Positions 32,371 to 47,867 of a stretch of DNA of 60,851 nt are shown here, one piece after another. Both the position numbers and the translations under genes were made by a program. Each line of letters begins with the position of its first letter. The stretch's first letter is position 1. The notes beneath the pieces were generated by a model, which saw only the letters and a list, made by a program, of their open reading frames with translations, ran no database searches and was not told where the DNA came from. This DNA comes from Niallia sp. NCCP-28 (lineage in GTDB: Bacteria > Bacillota > Bacilli > Bacillales > Cytobacillaceae), in NCBI RefSeq assembly GCF_023168165.1, contig NZ_BQYJ01000014.1, forward strand, positions 1-60,851. Reading direction: 5' to 3'.

Positions 32371-32735
32371 TTTGCCCACAGCCTGGGTTAAATGGAACCG
32401 CCGTACGGAGGCTACTAGGTGCCTCCGTCTATCTGATTTAAATAAAGCAGGGTATAAGTACCTTATAATAGATTATAAATTTTTCGCAATCTGTTTTTAC
32501 CAGTATTTGAGATGTTGTAGTTATGATAAAAGAGCTTTAATATAAGAAGAGTGATTTCTTAAAAGCTAATAGACTATTGTCAAAAAAGTAATTAACAAAT
32601 TAACATTTCTAAAATAGAAATGTTAATGATTGAAGTGAATTTTTTGATTATTACTTAACGACTTGTAATCTCCATCTAATGTATGTATAATAATTTGAGT
32701 GTACAAAACAACTTAAAAGAAAAATAATAAAAGTA
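32371..32735 (+). other. non-coding spacer between tuf and the S10 operon
   Basis: No gene is recognised in this 365-base AT-rich stretch; B. subtilis has ybaC here. It holds two perfect inverted repeats: ACGGAGGC/GCCTCCGT at 32405-32428 (8 pairs, GC-rich, in a locally GC-richer stretch beginning at 32374) and TTAACATTTCT/AGAAATGTTAA at 32600-32626 (11 pairs). Neither is followed by a T tract. Confidence 0.6.
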
Positions 32736-32764
32736 TTGCTTTTCTTATAATGTTTATGTATAAT
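32736..32764 (+). promoter_or_regulatory. promoter of the S10 operon
   Basis: TTGCTT, a 17-base spacer and TATAAT, 130 bases before rpsJ. It would drive the whole S10-spc block and read through the structured leader. Confidence 0.75.
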
Positions 32765-32769
32765 AGACA

Positions 32770-33204
<435 letters not shown>

Positions 33205-33244
33205 TTTTTAATAAATATTAAGATTATCAGGAGGTGTGACTGAA

Positions 33245-33874
33245 ATGACCAAAGGAATCTTAGGAAGAAAAGTAGGTATGACTCAAGTTTTTGCTGAAAA
33301 CGGCAATTTAATTCCAGTAACAGTAGTTGAAGCTGCTCAAAACGTAGTTCTTCAAAAGAAATCTGTTGAAACAGACGGTTATGAAGCTGTTCAAATCGGT
33401 TTTGAAGATAAACGTGAAAAGTTGGCTAACAAACCTGAAAAAGGACATGTTGCAAAAGCAAACACTGCTCCTAAGCGCTTCGTTCGTGAATTGAGAGAAG
33501 TAAGCTTAGATGAGTATGAAGTTGGTCAAGAAGTCAAAGTAAATGTATTCGCTGAAGGCGATATTGTAGATGTAACAGGAATCTCTAAAGGTAAAGGTTT
33601 CCAAGGTTCAATTAAACGCCATGGACAATCTCGTGGACCAATGGCTCACGGATCCCGTTATCATCGTCGCCCAGGTTCAATGGGACCTGTAGCACCAAAC
33701 CGCGTATTTAAAGGTAAAGCATTACCAGGACGCATGGGTGGAGAACAAGTTACTGTTCAAAACTTAGAAATCGTAAAAGTAGATGTAGAACGTAACCTTC
33801 TATTAATTAAAGGGAATGTTCCTGGATCTAAAAAGGCGTTATTAAAAATTAAAACTGCTGTTAAAGCAAAGTAA
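33245..33874 (+). CDS. rplC: 50S ribosomal protein L3
   Basis: L3 reaches the peptidyl-transferase centre with its central loop. ATG at 33245 ([16 protein letters not shown]) lies eight bases after the AGGAGGTG ribosome site; an upstream in-frame GTG overlaps that site and is rejected. 209 residues, with the loop [14 protein letters not shown] near residue 138. Confidence 0.96.
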   Translation: MTKGILGRKVGMTQVFAENGNLIPVTVVEAAQNVVLQKKSVETDGYEAVQIGFEDKREKLANKPEKGHVAKANTAPKRFVRELREVSLDEYEVGQEVKVNVFAEGDIVDVTGISKGKGFQGSIKRHGQSRGPMAHGSRYHRRPGSMGPVAPNRVFKGKALPGRMGGEQVTVQNLEIVKVDVERNLLLIKGNVPGSKKALLKIKTAVKAK

Positions 33875-33899
33875 TTAATCTAGAAAGGAGGAAATAAGA

Positions 33900-34523
33900 A
33901 TGCCTAAAGTTGCATTATTCAACCAAGATGGTACTCAAGCTGGAGATATCGAATTAAACGAAACAGTTTTCGGTATCGAGCCTAACAACCACGTTTTATT
34001 TGAAGCAGTTGTTATGCAAAGAGCTTCTTTACGTCAAGGGACTCATAAAACTAAAATTCGTTCTGAGGTTGCTGGTGGTGGACGTAAACCATGGCGCCAA
34101 AAAGGTACAGGACGTGCTCGTCAAGGATCTATCAGATCTCCACAATGGCGTGGTGGTGGAACAGTTTTCGGACCAGTTCCTCGCAGCTATAGCTACAAAC
34201 TTCCTAAAAAAGTTCGTAGATTAGCAATCAAATCTGCATTATCTTCTAAAGTGTTAGAAGAAAATATCTTAGTAATTGAAAGCCTTGCTTTCGAAGCACC
34301 TAAAACAAAAGATTTCAAAGGATTCTTAGGAAATCTATCTGTTGAGAAAAAAGCATTAATCGTTACTGGTGACTTAGATGAAAACGTAGCATTATCTGCT
34401 CGTAACATCCCAGGTGTAACAGTTGTTACTGCTTCTGGCATCACAGTTTTAGATGTTTTAAATCATGATAAATTAATCATGACGAAAGCAGCGGTTGAAA
34501 AAGTAGAGGAGGTGCTTGCATAA
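33900..34523 (+). CDS. rplD: 50S ribosomal protein L4
   Basis: L4 lines the exit tunnel. The 207-residue protein has the tunnel loop region ([20 protein letters not shown], about residues 60-79) that, when altered, gives macrolide resistance; the sequence looks wild type. AAAGGAGG precedes ATG. Its stop overlaps the rplW start by one base. Confidence 0.97.
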   Translation: MPKVALFNQDGTQAGDIELNETVFGIEPNNHVLFEAVVMQRASLRQGTHKTKIRSEVAGGGRKPWRQKGTGRARQGSIRSPQWRGGGTVFGPVPRSYSYKLPKKVRRLAIKSALSSKVLEENILVIESLAFEAPKTKDFKGFLGNLSVEKKALIVTGDLDENVALSARNIPGVTVVTASGITVLDVLNHDKLIMTKAAVEKVEEVLA

Positions 34524-34807
34524 TGGATGCACGCGAAACGATTAAGCGCCCCGTTATCACTGAACGTTCTACTGATTTAATGGCTGATAAAAAATATACG
34601 TTTGAAGTTGATGTAAGAGCGAATAAAACTCAAGTTAAAGATGCTGTTGAAGAAATCTTTGGCGTTAAAGTTGAAAAAGTTAACATCATGAACTACAAAG
34701 GTAAGTTCAAACGTGTAGGACGTTTCGGAGGATACACAAACAAACGTCGTAAAGCAATTGTTAAATTAACTGCTGAAAGCAAAGAAATCGAATTCTTTGA
34801 AGCATAA
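34523..34807 (+). CDS. rplW: 50S ribosomal protein L23
   Basis: L23 surrounds the tunnel exit and docks trigger factor and SRP. The 94-residue protein begins [20 protein letters not shown] and has the typical [16 protein letters not shown] strand. It overlaps rplD by one base, with GGAGGTG inside the end of rplD as ribosome site. Confidence 0.97.
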   Translation: MDARETIKRPVITERSTDLMADKKYTFEVDVRANKTQVKDAVEEIFGVKVEKVNIMNYKGKFKRVGRFGGYTNKRRKAIVKLTAESKEIEFFEA

Positions 34808-34814
34808 AATATAG

Positions 34815-35666
<852 letters not shown>

Positions 35667-35726
35667 CGGGGTTGAACTACGGTTCATCGTAAGAACCGTA
35701 GAACAATCACGAAGGGAGGTTCAATC

Positions 35727-36005
35727 ATGGGTCGTAGCTTAAAAAAAGGGCCTTTTGTTGATGATCATTTATTATCAAAGATCGAGAAGTTAAGCGAAAC
35801 GGAAAAAAGACAGGTTATCAAAACTTGGTCTCGCCGTTCTACAATCTTCCCACAATTCATCGGTCAAACAATCGCTGTTTATGATGGTCGCAAACATGTA
35901 CCAGTTTATGTCACTGAAGATATGGTAGGTCACAAACTTGGAGAATTTGCTCCAACACGTACTTATAAAGGTCATGCAAGTGACGATAAGAAAACAAGAC
36001 GTTAA
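35727..36005 (+). CDS. rpsS: 30S ribosomal protein S19
   Basis: S19 binds 16S rRNA in the head near the A site. The 92-residue protein begins [16 protein letters not shown] and ends in the basic tail [20 protein letters not shown] precedes ATG. Confidence 0.97.
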   Translation: MGRSLKKGPFVDDHLLSKIEKLSETEKRQVIKTWSRRSTIFPQFIGQTIAVYDGRKHVPVYVTEDMVGHKLGEFAPTRTYKGHASDDKKTRR

Positions 36006-36008
36006 TGA

Positions 36009-36365
<357 letters not shown>

Positions 36366-36368
36366 TCA

Positions 36369-37025
36369 GTGGGTCAAAAAGTAAATCCAGTCGGTTTGCG
36401 TGTCGGAATCATTCGTGATTGGGAATCAAAATGGTACGCAGGTAAAGACTATGCTGATCTTTTACACGAAGACCTTAAAGTTCGTGAGTATATCACTAAA
36501 CGTTTAAACGATGCATCTGTTTCTAAAGTAGAAATCGAACGTGCAGCTAATCGTTTAAATGTTACAATCCACACTGCTAAACCTGGTATGGTAATTGGTA
36601 AAGGTGGTACTGAAGTAGAAGCTTTACGTAAAGCTTTAAACTCACTTACTGGCAAACGTGTACACATCAATATTCTTGAAATTAAAAAAGCGGATATGGA
36701 TGCAAAACTAGTTGCTGAGAATATTGCTCGTCAATTAGAAAACCGTGTTTCATTCCGTCGTGCACAAAAACAAGCTATCCAACGTTCAATGCGTGTTGGT
36801 GCTAAAGGTATTAAAACAATGGTATCAGGTCGCTTAGGCGGAGCAGATATCGCTCGTTCAGAGTCTTACAGTGAGGGTACAGTTCCTCTTCATACTTTAC
36901 GCGCAGATATCGATTATGCTGCTGCAGAAGCCGATACTACTTATGGTAAATTAGGCGTTAAAGTATGGATCTATCGTGGAGAGATCCTTCCAGCTAAGAA
37001 GAAAACTGTGGAAGGAGGCAAATAA
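36369..37025 (+). CDS. rpsC: 30S ribosomal protein S3
   Basis: S3 forms the mRNA entry channel. The start is GTG behind GGAGGG, three bases after rplV. The 218-residue protein shows [18 protein letters not shown], the KH domain with [12 protein letters not shown], and the C-terminal segment with [20 protein letters not shown]. Confidence 0.97.
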   Translation: MGQKVNPVGLRVGIIRDWESKWYAGKDYADLLHEDLKVREYITKRLNDASVSKVEIERAANRLNVTIHTAKPGMVIGKGGTEVEALRKALNSLTGKRVHINILEIKKADMDAKLVAENIARQLENRVSFRRAQKQAIQRSMRVGAKGIKTMVSGRLGGADIARSESYSEGTVPLHTLRADIDYAAAEADTTYGKLGVKVWIYRGEILPAKKKTVEGGK

Positions 37026-37026
37026 T

Positions 37027-37654
<628 letters not shown>

Positions 37655-37659
37655 CGTGA

Positions 37660-37938
<279 letters not shown>

Positions 37939-37952
37939 TTGTTCGGAAATAA

Positions 37953-38348
<396 letters not shown>

Positions 38349-38383
38349 TATAAATCTAATTGCCTTTAAGGAGGTGCGAAAAG

Positions 38384-38695
38384 ATGCATGTAAAAAAAGG
38401 TGACAAAGTAATGGTCATCTCTGGTAAGGATAAAGGCAAAAGTGGTGTTGTTCTTGCAGCGTTTCCTAAGAAAAACCGTGTGGTTGTTGAAGGAATCAAC
38501 ATTGTAAAAAAACACTCTAAGCCATCCCAATTGAATCCACAAGGTGGAATCAATGACCAGGAAGCAGCTATTCATGTATCCAACGTTATGCCTATCGACC
38601 CTAAAACTGGTGCTCCTACTCGTGTAGGTACAAAAACGGTTGATGGTAAAAAAGTACGCGTAGCGAAAAAATCCGGTGAAATTCTAGATAAATAG
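38384..38695 (+). CDS. rplX: 50S ribosomal protein L24
   Basis: L24 nucleates 50S assembly. ATG at 38384 ([21 protein letters not shown]) behind AAGGAGGTG gives 103 residues; the frame upstream is not used. The N-terminal KOW motif is visible. Confidence 0.96.
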   Translation: MHVKKGDKVMVISGKDKGKSGVVLAAFPKKNRVVVEGINIVKKHSKPSQLNPQGGINDQEAAIHVSNVMPIDPKTGAPTRVGTKTVDGKKVRVAKKSGEILDK

Positions 38696-38721
38696 TTCAA
38701 TGAAGAAGGGAGGTACAATGA

Positions 38722-39261
38722 ATGAACCGCCTAAAAGAAAAATTTGTTAAAGAAACTACTCCTGCTCTTATGAGCAAGTTCAATTATAAATCAGTAATGC
38801 AAGTTCCGAAACTTGAAAAAATCGTAATCAACATGGGTGTTGGTGATGCTGTTGCAAATGCAAAAGCTCTAGACGTTGCTGTTGAAGAATTATCAATAAT
38901 AACTGGTCAAAAACCAGTAATTACTCGAGCAAAAAAATCTATTGCAGGTTTCCGTCTACGTGAGGGAATGCCAATCGGTGCAAAAGTTACACTTCGTGGA
39001 GAACGCATGTATGAATTTTTTGATAAATTAGTATCTGTATCTCTTCCACGTGTACGTGACTTCCGTGGTATATCTAAAAAATCGTTTGATGGTCGTGGTA
39101 ACTACACTTTAGGTGTAAAAGAACAATTAATTTTCCCTGAAATTGATTATGATAAAGTAAACAAAGTAAGAGGAATGGATATTGTTATTGTTACAACTGC
39201 AAATACTGATGAAGAAGCTCGTGAACTTTTAACTCAATTTGGAATGCCGTTCCAAAAGTAA
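38722..39261 (+). CDS. rplE: 50S ribosomal protein L5
   Basis: L5 binds 5S rRNA and the P-site region. The 179-residue protein begins [20 protein letters not shown] and shows [16 protein letters not shown] and [28 protein letters not shown] precedes ATG. Confidence 0.97.
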   Translation: MNRLKEKFVKETTPALMSKFNYKSVMQVPKLEKIVINMGVGDAVANAKALDVAVEELSIITGQKPVITRAKKSIAGFRLREGMPIGAKVTLRGERMYEFFDKLVSVSLPRVRDFRGISKKSFDGRGNYTLGVKEQLIFPEIDYDKVNKVRGMDIVIVTTANTDEEARELLTQFGMPFQK

Positions 39262-39268
39262 TCTCTAA

Positions 39269-39472
<204 letters not shown>

Positions 39473-39501
39473 AACCCCATTTTGGGAAGGAGGTTAAAAC
39501 A

Positions 39502-39900
39502 ATGGTTATGACAGATCCAATTGCAGATTTGCTTACAAGAATCCGTAATGCGAATATGGTTCGTCACGAGAAATTAGAAGTACCTGCTTCTAACATGAAA
39601 AAAGAAATCGCTGAAATTTTAAAGCGTGAAGGTTTCGTGCGTGATGTTGAATATATTGAAGATAACAAACAAGGAATTATCCGCATTTTCCTAAAATACG
39701 GTTCTAGCAACGAGCGTGTAATTACTGGACTTAAACGTATTAGTAAACCTGGACTTCGTGTTTATGCGAAAGCTACAGAAGTGCCACGTGTATTAAACGG
39801 TCTTGGTATTGCATTAGTTTCTACTTCTCAAGGAGTAATTACTGATAAAGAAGCTCGCGCTAAACAAGTTGGCGGAGAAGTTTTAGCATACGTTTGGTAA
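39502..39900 (+). CDS. rpsH: 30S ribosomal protein S8
   Basis: S8 binds the central domain of 16S rRNA and, in some bacteria, its own mRNA. The 132-residue protein begins [20 protein letters not shown]; a second ATG lies two codons in. The C-terminal segment with [13 protein letters not shown] is the rRNA-binding region. Confidence 0.97.
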   Translation: MVMTDPIADLLTRIRNANMVRHEKLEVPASNMKKEIAEILKREGFVRDVEYIEDNKQGIIRIFLKYGSSNERVITGLKRISKPGLRVYAKATEVPRVLNGLGIALVSTSQGVITDKEARAKQVGGEVLAYVW

Positions 39901-39931
39901 TATAGTTTTAATTGAATGGAGGTGCAACTAA

Positions 39932-40468
39932 ATGTCTCGCGTAGGTAAAAAACCAATTGAAGTACCAGCAGACGTTACAGTTACTATTGATAAAAGTACT
40001 GTAACGGTTAAAGGTTCTAAAGGTGAATTAACTCGTACTTTTAATTCAGATATTGCAATCGAATTAGAGGGTAACGTGATTAATATTTCTCGTCCATCTG
40101 ACGCAAAGGAGCATCGTGCTCTACACGGTACAACTCGTGCTTTGTTAGCAAACATGGTGGAGGGAGTATCAAAAGGTTTCGAAAGAGGTCTTGAATTAAT
40201 CGGGGTTGGTTATCGTGCTCAAAAACAAGGAACTAAACTTGTTTTGAATGTAGGTTACTCTCACCCAGTTGAAATCGAGCCAGAAACTGGTCTTGAAATC
40301 GAAGTACCATCAGCAACTAAAATAGTTGTAAAAGGTACAAACAAAGAACGTGTTGGTGCTCTTGCTGCTAACATTCGTGATGTTCGTCCACCAGAACCTT
40401 ATAAAGGTAAAGGTATTCGTTATGAAGGCGAATTTGTACGTAGAAAAGAAGGTAAAACAGGTAAGTAA
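39932..40468 (+). CDS. rplF: 50S ribosomal protein L6
   Basis: L6 lies near the factor-binding centre. The 178-residue protein starts [15 protein letters not shown] and ends with [26 protein letters not shown], the highly conserved C-terminus. GGAGGTG precedes ATG. Confidence 0.97.
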   Translation: MSRVGKKPIEVPADVTVTIDKSTVTVKGSKGELTRTFNSDIAIELEGNVINISRPSDAKEHRALHGTTRALLANMVEGVSKGFERGLELIGVGYRAQKQGTKLVLNVGYSHPVEIEPETGLEIEVPSATKIVVKGTNKERVGALAANIRDVRPPEPYKGKGIRYEGEFVRRKEGKTGK

Positions 40469-40500
40469 TGCCGCATAGGTAAACGAAAGGAGTGACCTAA

Positions 40501-40863
40501 ATGATTATAAAGGCTGATAAAAATCAAGTCCGCAGAAAAAGACATGCACGTGTGCGTTCTAAACTTAGCGGTACTCAAGCTCGTCCTCGTTTAAACGTGT
40601 TCCGTTCAAACAAACACATTTACGCTCAGCTTATCGATGATGTAAACGGCGTTACAATTGCTAACGCTTCTACATTAGATAAAGAACTGAACTTAGATTC
40701 TGCTAGCAACGTAGATGCTGCTGTTAAGATCGGTGAATTAGTAGCTAAACGTGCAGTAGAAAAAGGTGTTAAAGCAGTTGTTTTTGACCGCGGAGGGTAT
40801 TTATACCATGGTCGCGTAAAAGCTTTAGCTGATGCTGCTCGTGAGAACGGCCTAGAATTTTAA
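40501..40863 (+). CDS. rplR: 50S ribosomal protein L18
   Basis: L18 binds 5S rRNA together with L5. The 120-residue protein shows [23 protein letters not shown] and [28 protein letters not shown] precedes ATG. Confidence 0.97.
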   Translation: MIIKADKNQVRRKRHARVRSKLSGTQARPRLNVFRSNKHIYAQLIDDVNGVTIANASTLDKELNLDSASNVDAAVKIGELVAKRAVEKGVKAVVFDRGGYLYHGRVKALADAARENGLEF

Positions 40864-40866
40864 TAG

Positions 40867-41388
<522 letters not shown>

Positions 41389-41401
41389 GGAGGGAAATTA
41401 A

Positions 41402-41584
41402 ATGGCAAACAAATTGGAAATTACCCTCACTAAAAGCGTAATTGGTCGTCCGCAAGACCAACGCGAAACAGTTAAAGCTTTAGGGTTACGTAAAGTAAAC
41501 CAAACAGTTGAGCAACAAGATAATGCTGCAATCCGTGGCATGATCAATAAAGTTTCTCATCTTGTAAGTGTTAAAGGAAACTAA
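41402..41584 (+). CDS. rpmD: 50S ribosomal protein L30
   Basis: This 60-residue protein is the short bacterial L30. The conserved [21 protein letters not shown] (11-31) marks it. AAGGAGGG lies 3 bases after the rpsE stop. Confidence 0.96.
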   Translation: MANKLEITLTKSVIGRPQDQRETVKALGLRKVNQTVEQQDNAAIRGMINKVSHLVSVKGN

Positions 41585-41616
41585 AATTCATTCTTCTTCA
41601 ATAAGGAGGTGCCAAT

Positions 41617-42057
41617 ATGAAACTTCATGAATTAAAACCTGCAGAAGGGTCTCGTCAAGAACGTAAACGCAAAGGACGCGGTATCGGTTCAGGTAATGGT
41701 AAAACTGCTGGTAAAGGTCATAAAGGTCAAAACGCACGTTCGGGTGGAGGTGTAAGACCAGGATTCGAAGGTGGTCAAACTCCTTTATTCCGTCGTTTAC
41801 CAAAACGTGGTTTTACAAACATCAACCGTAAAGAATATGCAGTTGTTAACCTTGACGTTCTAAATCGTTTTGAAGATGGAGCAGAAGTTACTCCAGAACT
41901 TCTTATCGAAACAGGAATCGTTAGTAACGAAAAAGCGGGAATCAAAATTCTTGCAAGAGGCAAAGTAGAGAAAAAGCTTACAGTCAAAGCACATAAATTC
42001 TCCTCTGCTGCAAAGGAAGCTATTGAAGCTGCCGGCGGTCAAACTGAGGTGATCTAA
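41617..42057 (+). CDS. rplO: 50S ribosomal protein L15
   Basis: L15 assembles late in the 50S subunit. The 146-residue protein begins [18 protein letters not shown] and has the glycine-rich [20 protein letters not shown] (about 21-40). Its stop shares one base with the secY start. Confidence 0.97.
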   Translation: MKLHELKPAEGSRQERKRKGRGIGSGNGKTAGKGHKGQNARSGGGVRPGFEGGQTPLFRRLPKRGFTNINRKEYAVVNLDVLNRFEDGAEVTPELLIETGIVSNEKAGIKILARGKVEKKLTVKAHKFSSAAKEAIEAAGGQTEVI

Positions 42058-43352
42058 TGTTTCAGACAATCTCCAATTTTATGCGCGTGGGTGAAATAAG
42101 ACGTAAGATCATATTCACCCTATTAATGTTGATTATATTTCGTATTGGAACCTTTATACCGGTTCCATACGTTAATGCTGATTACTTACAGTCACAAGAT
42201 GCATTCAGTGCCTTTGGGATTTTAAATACCTTTGGCGGCGGTGCATTACAGAACTTTTCCATTCTTGCAATGGGAATTATGCCATATATTACTGCATCTA
42301 TTATTGTAAGCTTATTACAAATGGATGTTGTGCCAAAGTTTACAGAATGGTCTAAACAAGGTGAGGTTGGTCGCCGTAAATTAACACAGTTTACTCGCTA
42401 CTTTACAATTGTTTTAGGATTCATACAAGCTTTTGGAATGTCTTATGGCTTTAATAACCTTGCAGGTGGAGCATTGATAACAAAATCAGGTATAACTTCT
42501 TACTTAGTTATAGCTGTTGTACTAACAGCTGGAACTGCTTTTCTTATGTGGTTAGGTGAACTAATCACGGCAAAGGGTGTAGGAAATGGCATCTCGATTA
42601 TTATCTTTGCAGGTATCGCAGCAGGAATTCCATCTATTGCTAACCAAATTTATGCACAGCAATTTGATAATCCTGGTGATCAACTTTTCTTGCGCATAGC
42701 AACAATGCTTTTACTTTTAATTGCAATTGTTGCAATTGTTGTAGGAGTTATATTTATACAACAAGCACTTAGAAAAATACCTATCCAGTATGCTAAAAGA
42801 ATGGTTAATGGAAATAGCGCAGCTGGTGGACAATCAACGCATCTGCCGTTGAAGGTAAACTCTGCTGGTGTTATTCCTGTTATCTTTGCAGTTTCGTTTC
42901 TTGTAACTCCAAGAACAATTGCATCATTCTTTGAGCAAAATGATGTAACAACATGGATTCAAAATGTATTTGATTATACTCATCCAATTGGAATGATTAT
43001 ATATACAGTACTTATTTTTGCATTTACCTATTTTTATGCGTTTATTCAAGTTAATCCAGAGCAATTGGCAGAGAACTTAAATAAACAAGGTGGATATATT
43101 CCAGGTATAAGACCAGGTAAAAATACGCAAGAATATTTAACACGTGTTCTATCTCGTTTAACATTAGTCGGTGCACTCTTCTTATCCGCTATTGCAATTT
43201 TACCCGTTTTCTTCATTAAGATAGCAGATTTACCACAATCTGCTCAAATTGGTGGAACGAGTATACTAATTGTAGTCGGTGTCGCTTTAGAAACAATGAA
43301 GCAATTAGAGACGCAACTAGTTAAGCGTCACTATAAAGGTTTTATTAAATAG
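42057..43352 (+). CDS. secY: SecY, preprotein translocase channel
   Basis: SecY is the pore of the Sec translocon. The 431-residue protein has ten predicted membrane segments and conserved motifs: RIGTFIPVPYV in the first segment, NPEQLAENLNKQGGYIPGIRPG in the loop between segments 8 and 9. It follows rplO with a one-base overlap and precedes adk. It is regulated as part of the spc operon. Confidence 0.96.
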   Translation: MFQTISNFMRVGEIRRKIIFTLLMLIIFRIGTFIPVPYVNADYLQSQDAFSAFGILNTFGGGALQNFSILAMGIMPYITASIIVSLLQMDVVPKFTEWSKQGEVGRRKLTQFTRYFTIVLGFIQAFGMSYGFNNLAGGALITKSGITSYLVIAVVLTAGTAFLMWLGELITAKGVGNGISIIIFAGIAAGIPSIANQIYAQQFDNPGDQLFLRIATMLLLLIAIVAIVVGVIFIQQALRKIPIQYAKRMVNGNSAAGGQSTHLPLKVNSAGVIPVIFAVSFLVTPRTIASFFEQNDVTTWIQNVFDYTHPIGMIIYTVLIFAFTYFYAFIQVNPEQLAENLNKQGGYIPGIRPGKNTQEYLTRVLSRLTLVGALFLSAIAILPVFFIKIADLPQSAQIGGTSILIVVGVALETMKQLETQLVKRHYKGFIK

Positions 43353-44063
<711 letters not shown>

Positions 44064-44104
44064 ACAATTGTTTATTCCATATTTTTGCTTAGACTAATCT
44101 GAAT

Positions 44105-44613
44105 CTAGCATGGACTTAAATCAGAGTTAACAAATAGAAGAATTGGGATGAAATGGCTAAGGAGTTTATTCCTAAACATGATGCATTTCCTTTTTTCAAA
44201 AGGTATAATAATTTTTATGGTTATATCTGTAACAAATAAAGCATAACCATGTTTGTTTAAACATGTTTATCTTCGTTTAAAAGATTAATCAATTTAGATA
44301 ATTGGTGCAGAGTATTTTGGATTTCATGGTAGCTCCGCTTGATTTGCTTTTTTATCTAGTAGTGAAGAAGGTAATGTAACTATTATTCTTTCTATTATGG
44401 ACATACGGTATAGTACCAGGTGTGCGTTATCGATAACTCCTATCCATTATATTAGATGCGGAATCTAAGTGACTTTTTTAAGTGTATAAGGTATGTGCTT
44501 ATAAAAATAGGGATACACTCTAAGGGAAGATTATCCTTTACTGGTTATTTTCTATCTACACATAATACTTGAATGTTATTAAAAGATTCGGTAAGATATT
44601 ACACTAGCTAATG
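44105..44613 (+). pseudogene. decayed map (methionine aminopeptidase type I)
   Basis: No reading frame longer than about 60 codons is open here, but fragments of Map in order remain in different frames. At 44147-44236 one frame reads DEMAKEFIPKHDAFPFFKRY then NNFYGYIC before a stop, matching the family's ELDEMAKEFI...AIPSFKGYNGFxGSIC. At 44301-44339 another frame reads IGAEYFGFHGSSA then a stop, against the metal-site DIGAxxxGYHGDSAW; the metal-binding aspartate is lost. Weaker matches follow near 44395-44450 (GHG-type, PPIP) and 44502-44540, and the C-terminal ITEDGxEILTLA area matches 44582-44613. The usual place after adk fits. N-terminal codons are missing. A functional Map must exist elsewhere. 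Confidence 0.82.
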
Positions 44614-44739
44614 ATAGAATATTGCTGGAAGAAAGTATAATGTTAGTTTTCTAACATGCTGTCTACAACAAAGTTTCTAACTAAAGCCTATAGTAATGTG
44701 GTAGCATTAATTAATTTTGAACAATGTTCCGCAAAGTTT

Positions 44740-44931
44740 TACAATAATATTGTAAATTATAGCGGACGAAATTGCTTGTTATATGTTATAATTATTTGGT
44801 TGCTGTCAAATGGCAATTTATTATATTATAAGAAGAGTTCAGGTTAGTTTGATGTAAACGGATCGTGTTGTAAACGAAAAGTTGCACTTTACTATAGTAA
44901 GATAAAAGTGATTTCGTATTTAAATAAGGAA
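44740..44931 (+). pseudogene. decayed KOW-domain RNA-binding protein gene (map-infA spacer gene)
   Basis: In many Bacillus genomes a small KOW-domain gene lies between map and infA. Here one frame at 44746-44805 reads NIVNYSGRNCLLYVIIIWLL, comparable with the IVK-x-x-GRD-x-x-x-Y-x-VI KOW signature, and another at 44864-44890 reads RVVNEKLHF, comparable with the family's RVTNGKLRF. Between them lie stops and frame changes. The frame from 44656 to 44847 is open for 63 codons, but has no ribosome site and no family-like start. I read this as a relic rather than a gene. Confidence 0.6.
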
Positions 44932-44945
44932 GGGAGACATATTCG

Positions 44946-45315
<370 letters not shown>

Positions 45316-45337
45316 TAACAAGGAGGTGCGCATATAG

Positions 45338-45703
45338 ATGGCACGTATTGCTGGTGTGGATATTCCACGTGAAAAGCGTGTAGTAATTTCATTAACATAC
45401 ATTTATGGTATTGGAAAAAATACTGCACAAAAAGTTTTGGCTGAAGCAGGAGTTTCTGAAGATACTCGTGTGCGTGATTTAACGGAAGATGAATTAAACA
45501 AAATCCGTGATATCATTGATAAATTAAAAGTTGAAGGTGATCTTCGTCGTGAAATCTCTTTAAATATTAAACGTTTAATGGAGATTGGATGTTATCGTGG
45601 TCTTCGTCATCGTCGCGGTTTACCGGTTCGTGGACAAAATACGAAAAACAACGCTCGTACACGCAAAGGTCCTCGTAAGACTGTAGCTAACAAGAAAAAA
45701 TAA
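45338..45703 (+). CDS. rpsM: 30S ribosomal protein S13
   Basis: S13 contacts the P-site tRNA and the head-to-50S bridge. The 121-residue protein begins [19 protein letters not shown] and ends with the basic tail [22 protein letters not shown] precedes ATG. Confidence 0.97.
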   Translation: MARIAGVDIPREKRVVISLTYIYGIGKNTAQKVLAEAGVSEDTRVRDLTEDELNKIRDIIDKLKVEGDLRREISLNIKRLMEIGCYRGLRHRRGLPVRGQNTKNNARTRKGPRKTVANKKK

Positions 45704-45724
45704 TCAGTAAAGGAGGTACTATAA

Positions 45725-46114
<390 letters not shown>

Positions 46115-46234
46115 TTTTTCTGTATAAATTTTATATCCTTGTCTATAATGGGATATGACTGAAGCATTTTAAATGATTACAGAAAATTTATTCCAGTTGT
46201 TGTGCACAATGCGGGAACGTAAACATGGGGAATT

Positions 46235-46253
46235 TCAGCTAATTATTAGCTGA
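46235..46253 (+). promoter_or_regulatory. palindromic hairpin in the rpsK-rpoA spacer
   Basis: TCAGCTAAT and ATTAGCTGA, nine pairs with a one-base centre, lie 33 bases before the rpoA start, in a 171-base spacer. It is too tight for a perfect loop, so the outer pairs probably form the stem. No T tract follows. Confidence 0.5.
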
Positions 46254-46285
46254 GGTTTCGACGTTTTGAAGGAGGGTATATTTTG

Positions 46286-47230
46286 ATGATCGAAATAGAA
46301 AAACCAAAAATCGAAACGGTTGAGATCAACGATGATGCCAAATACGGCAAATTCGTCGTAGAGCCACTTGAGCGTGGATATGGTACTACTTTGGGTAACT
46401 CCTTACGTCGTATTCTATTATCCTCACTCCCTGGTGCCGCTATCACATCCATTCAAATTGATGGGGTACTTCATGAGTTCTCAACAATTGAAGGCGTCGT
46501 AGAAGATGTAACATCTATCATATTAAACATCAAAAAACTAGCATTGAAAATCTATTCTGATGATGAGAAAACTTTAGAGATAGACATTCAGGGTGAAGGT
46601 GTAGTTACAGCAGCTGATATTACACATGATAGTGACGTAGAGATTTTAAATCCAGATCTTCATATTGCTACATTAGGTTCTAATGGAAATATGCGTATGC
46701 GTTTAACTGCTAAGCGTGGGCGCGGTTATACTCCTGCTGAACAAAATAAGCGTGAGGATCAACCTATTGGTGTAATTCCTATTGACTCTATTTATACACC
46801 TGTATCTCGAGTATCTTATCAAGTTGAAAATACTCGTGTTGGTCAATTGACTAATTATGATAAATTAACGTTTGACGTTTGGACTGACGGTAGTACAGGT
46901 CCTCAAGATGCAATTGCACTTGGTGCAAAGATCTTAACGGAGCATTTAAATATCTTTGTTGGTTTAACTGATGAAGCGCAAAATGCTGAGATTATGGTTG
47001 AAAAAGAAGAAGATCAAAAAGAAAAAGTTCTTGAGATGACGATTGAAGAATTGGATTTATCTGTTCGTTCTTATAACTGCTTAAAACGTGCTGGCATTAA
47101 TACAGTACAAGAGCTAGCTAATAAAACAGAAGAAGATATGATGAAAGTTCGAAATCTAGGTAGAAAATCTCTTGAAGAAGTTAAACATAAGTTAGAAGAA
47201 CTTGGCTTAGGCCTAAGAAAAGACGACTGA
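46286..47230 (+). CDS. rpoA: RpoA, RNA polymerase alpha subunit
   Basis: RpoA dimerises to assemble RNA polymerase and its C-terminal domain contacts UP elements and activators. ATG at 46286 ([14 protein letters not shown]) behind GAAGGAGGG gives 314 residues; an overlapping TTG one codon upstream is less likely. N-terminal domain to about 228 and C-terminal domain with [20 protein letters not shown] and [15 protein letters not shown]. Confidence 0.97.
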   Translation: MIEIEKPKIETVEINDDAKYGKFVVEPLERGYGTTLGNSLRRILLSSLPGAAITSIQIDGVLHEFSTIEGVVEDVTSIILNIKKLALKIYSDDEKTLEIDIQGEGVVTAADITHDSDVEILNPDLHIATLGSNGNMRMRLTAKRGRGYTPAEQNKREDQPIGVIPIDSIYTPVSRVSYQVENTRVGQLTNYDKLTFDVWTDGSTGPQDAIALGAKILTEHLNIFVGLTDEAQNAEIMVEKEEDQKEKVLEMTIEELDLSVRSYNCLKRAGINTVQELANKTEEDMMKVRNLGRKSLEEVKHKLEELGLGLRKDD

Positions 47231-47258
47231 TTGAACATTTAAATAACAGTCATCTTAG

Positions 47259-47648
<390 letters not shown>

Positions 47649-47667
47649 TAGACACTTAAAAGACAAC

Positions 47668-47727
47668 AAGGGTGCGGGACAGTTTATATTGATATGAAAC
47701 TTGTTCAAGTGCCCTTTTTCTTTAACG
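47668..47727 (+). terminator. terminator after rplQ
   Basis: A long stem beginning AAGGGTGC (47671-47678) and ending GTGCCCTT before TTTCTTT, with several G-U pairs and a large internal loop. It ends the alpha operon. Confidence 0.65.
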
Positions 47728-47813
47728 CATTAAACTATTATGAACTGGCCACCTATAGAGTGTTACGATGAGCATTAATAAAAGAAGTAATAAAATATAT
47801 TAATGACTCGTCT

Positions 47814-47867
47814 AGCTCGTGCACCTCATTTATATGGATATTATAAATAGAGGTGCGGGCTTTTTTG
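47814..47867 (+). terminator. second strong terminator-like hairpin
   Basis: AGCTC plus GCACCTCATTTATA (47814-47834) pairs with TATAAAT, a bulge A, GAGGTGC and GGGCT (47842-47860), followed by TTTTTT. It may end read-through from the L17 transcript or a short RNA starting in this spacer. Confidence 0.75.

Larger units (their letters stand above)
44064..44945 (+). other. 882-base non-coding segment between adk and infA
   Basis: This is the longest gene-free stretch in the window. It contains the map and KOW gene relics described separately. The base composition is more AT-rich than the genes around it, consistent with free drift. A possible promoter for infA lies near 44868-44897 but is weak, so infA-rplQ may also depend on read-through from secY-adk. 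Confidence 0.7.

Noticed and set aside
44656-44847. 63-codon open reading frame in the adk-infA spacer
   Set aside because: It has no ribosome site and its only family-like part is a KOW fragment, so it is treated as part of a pseudogene.
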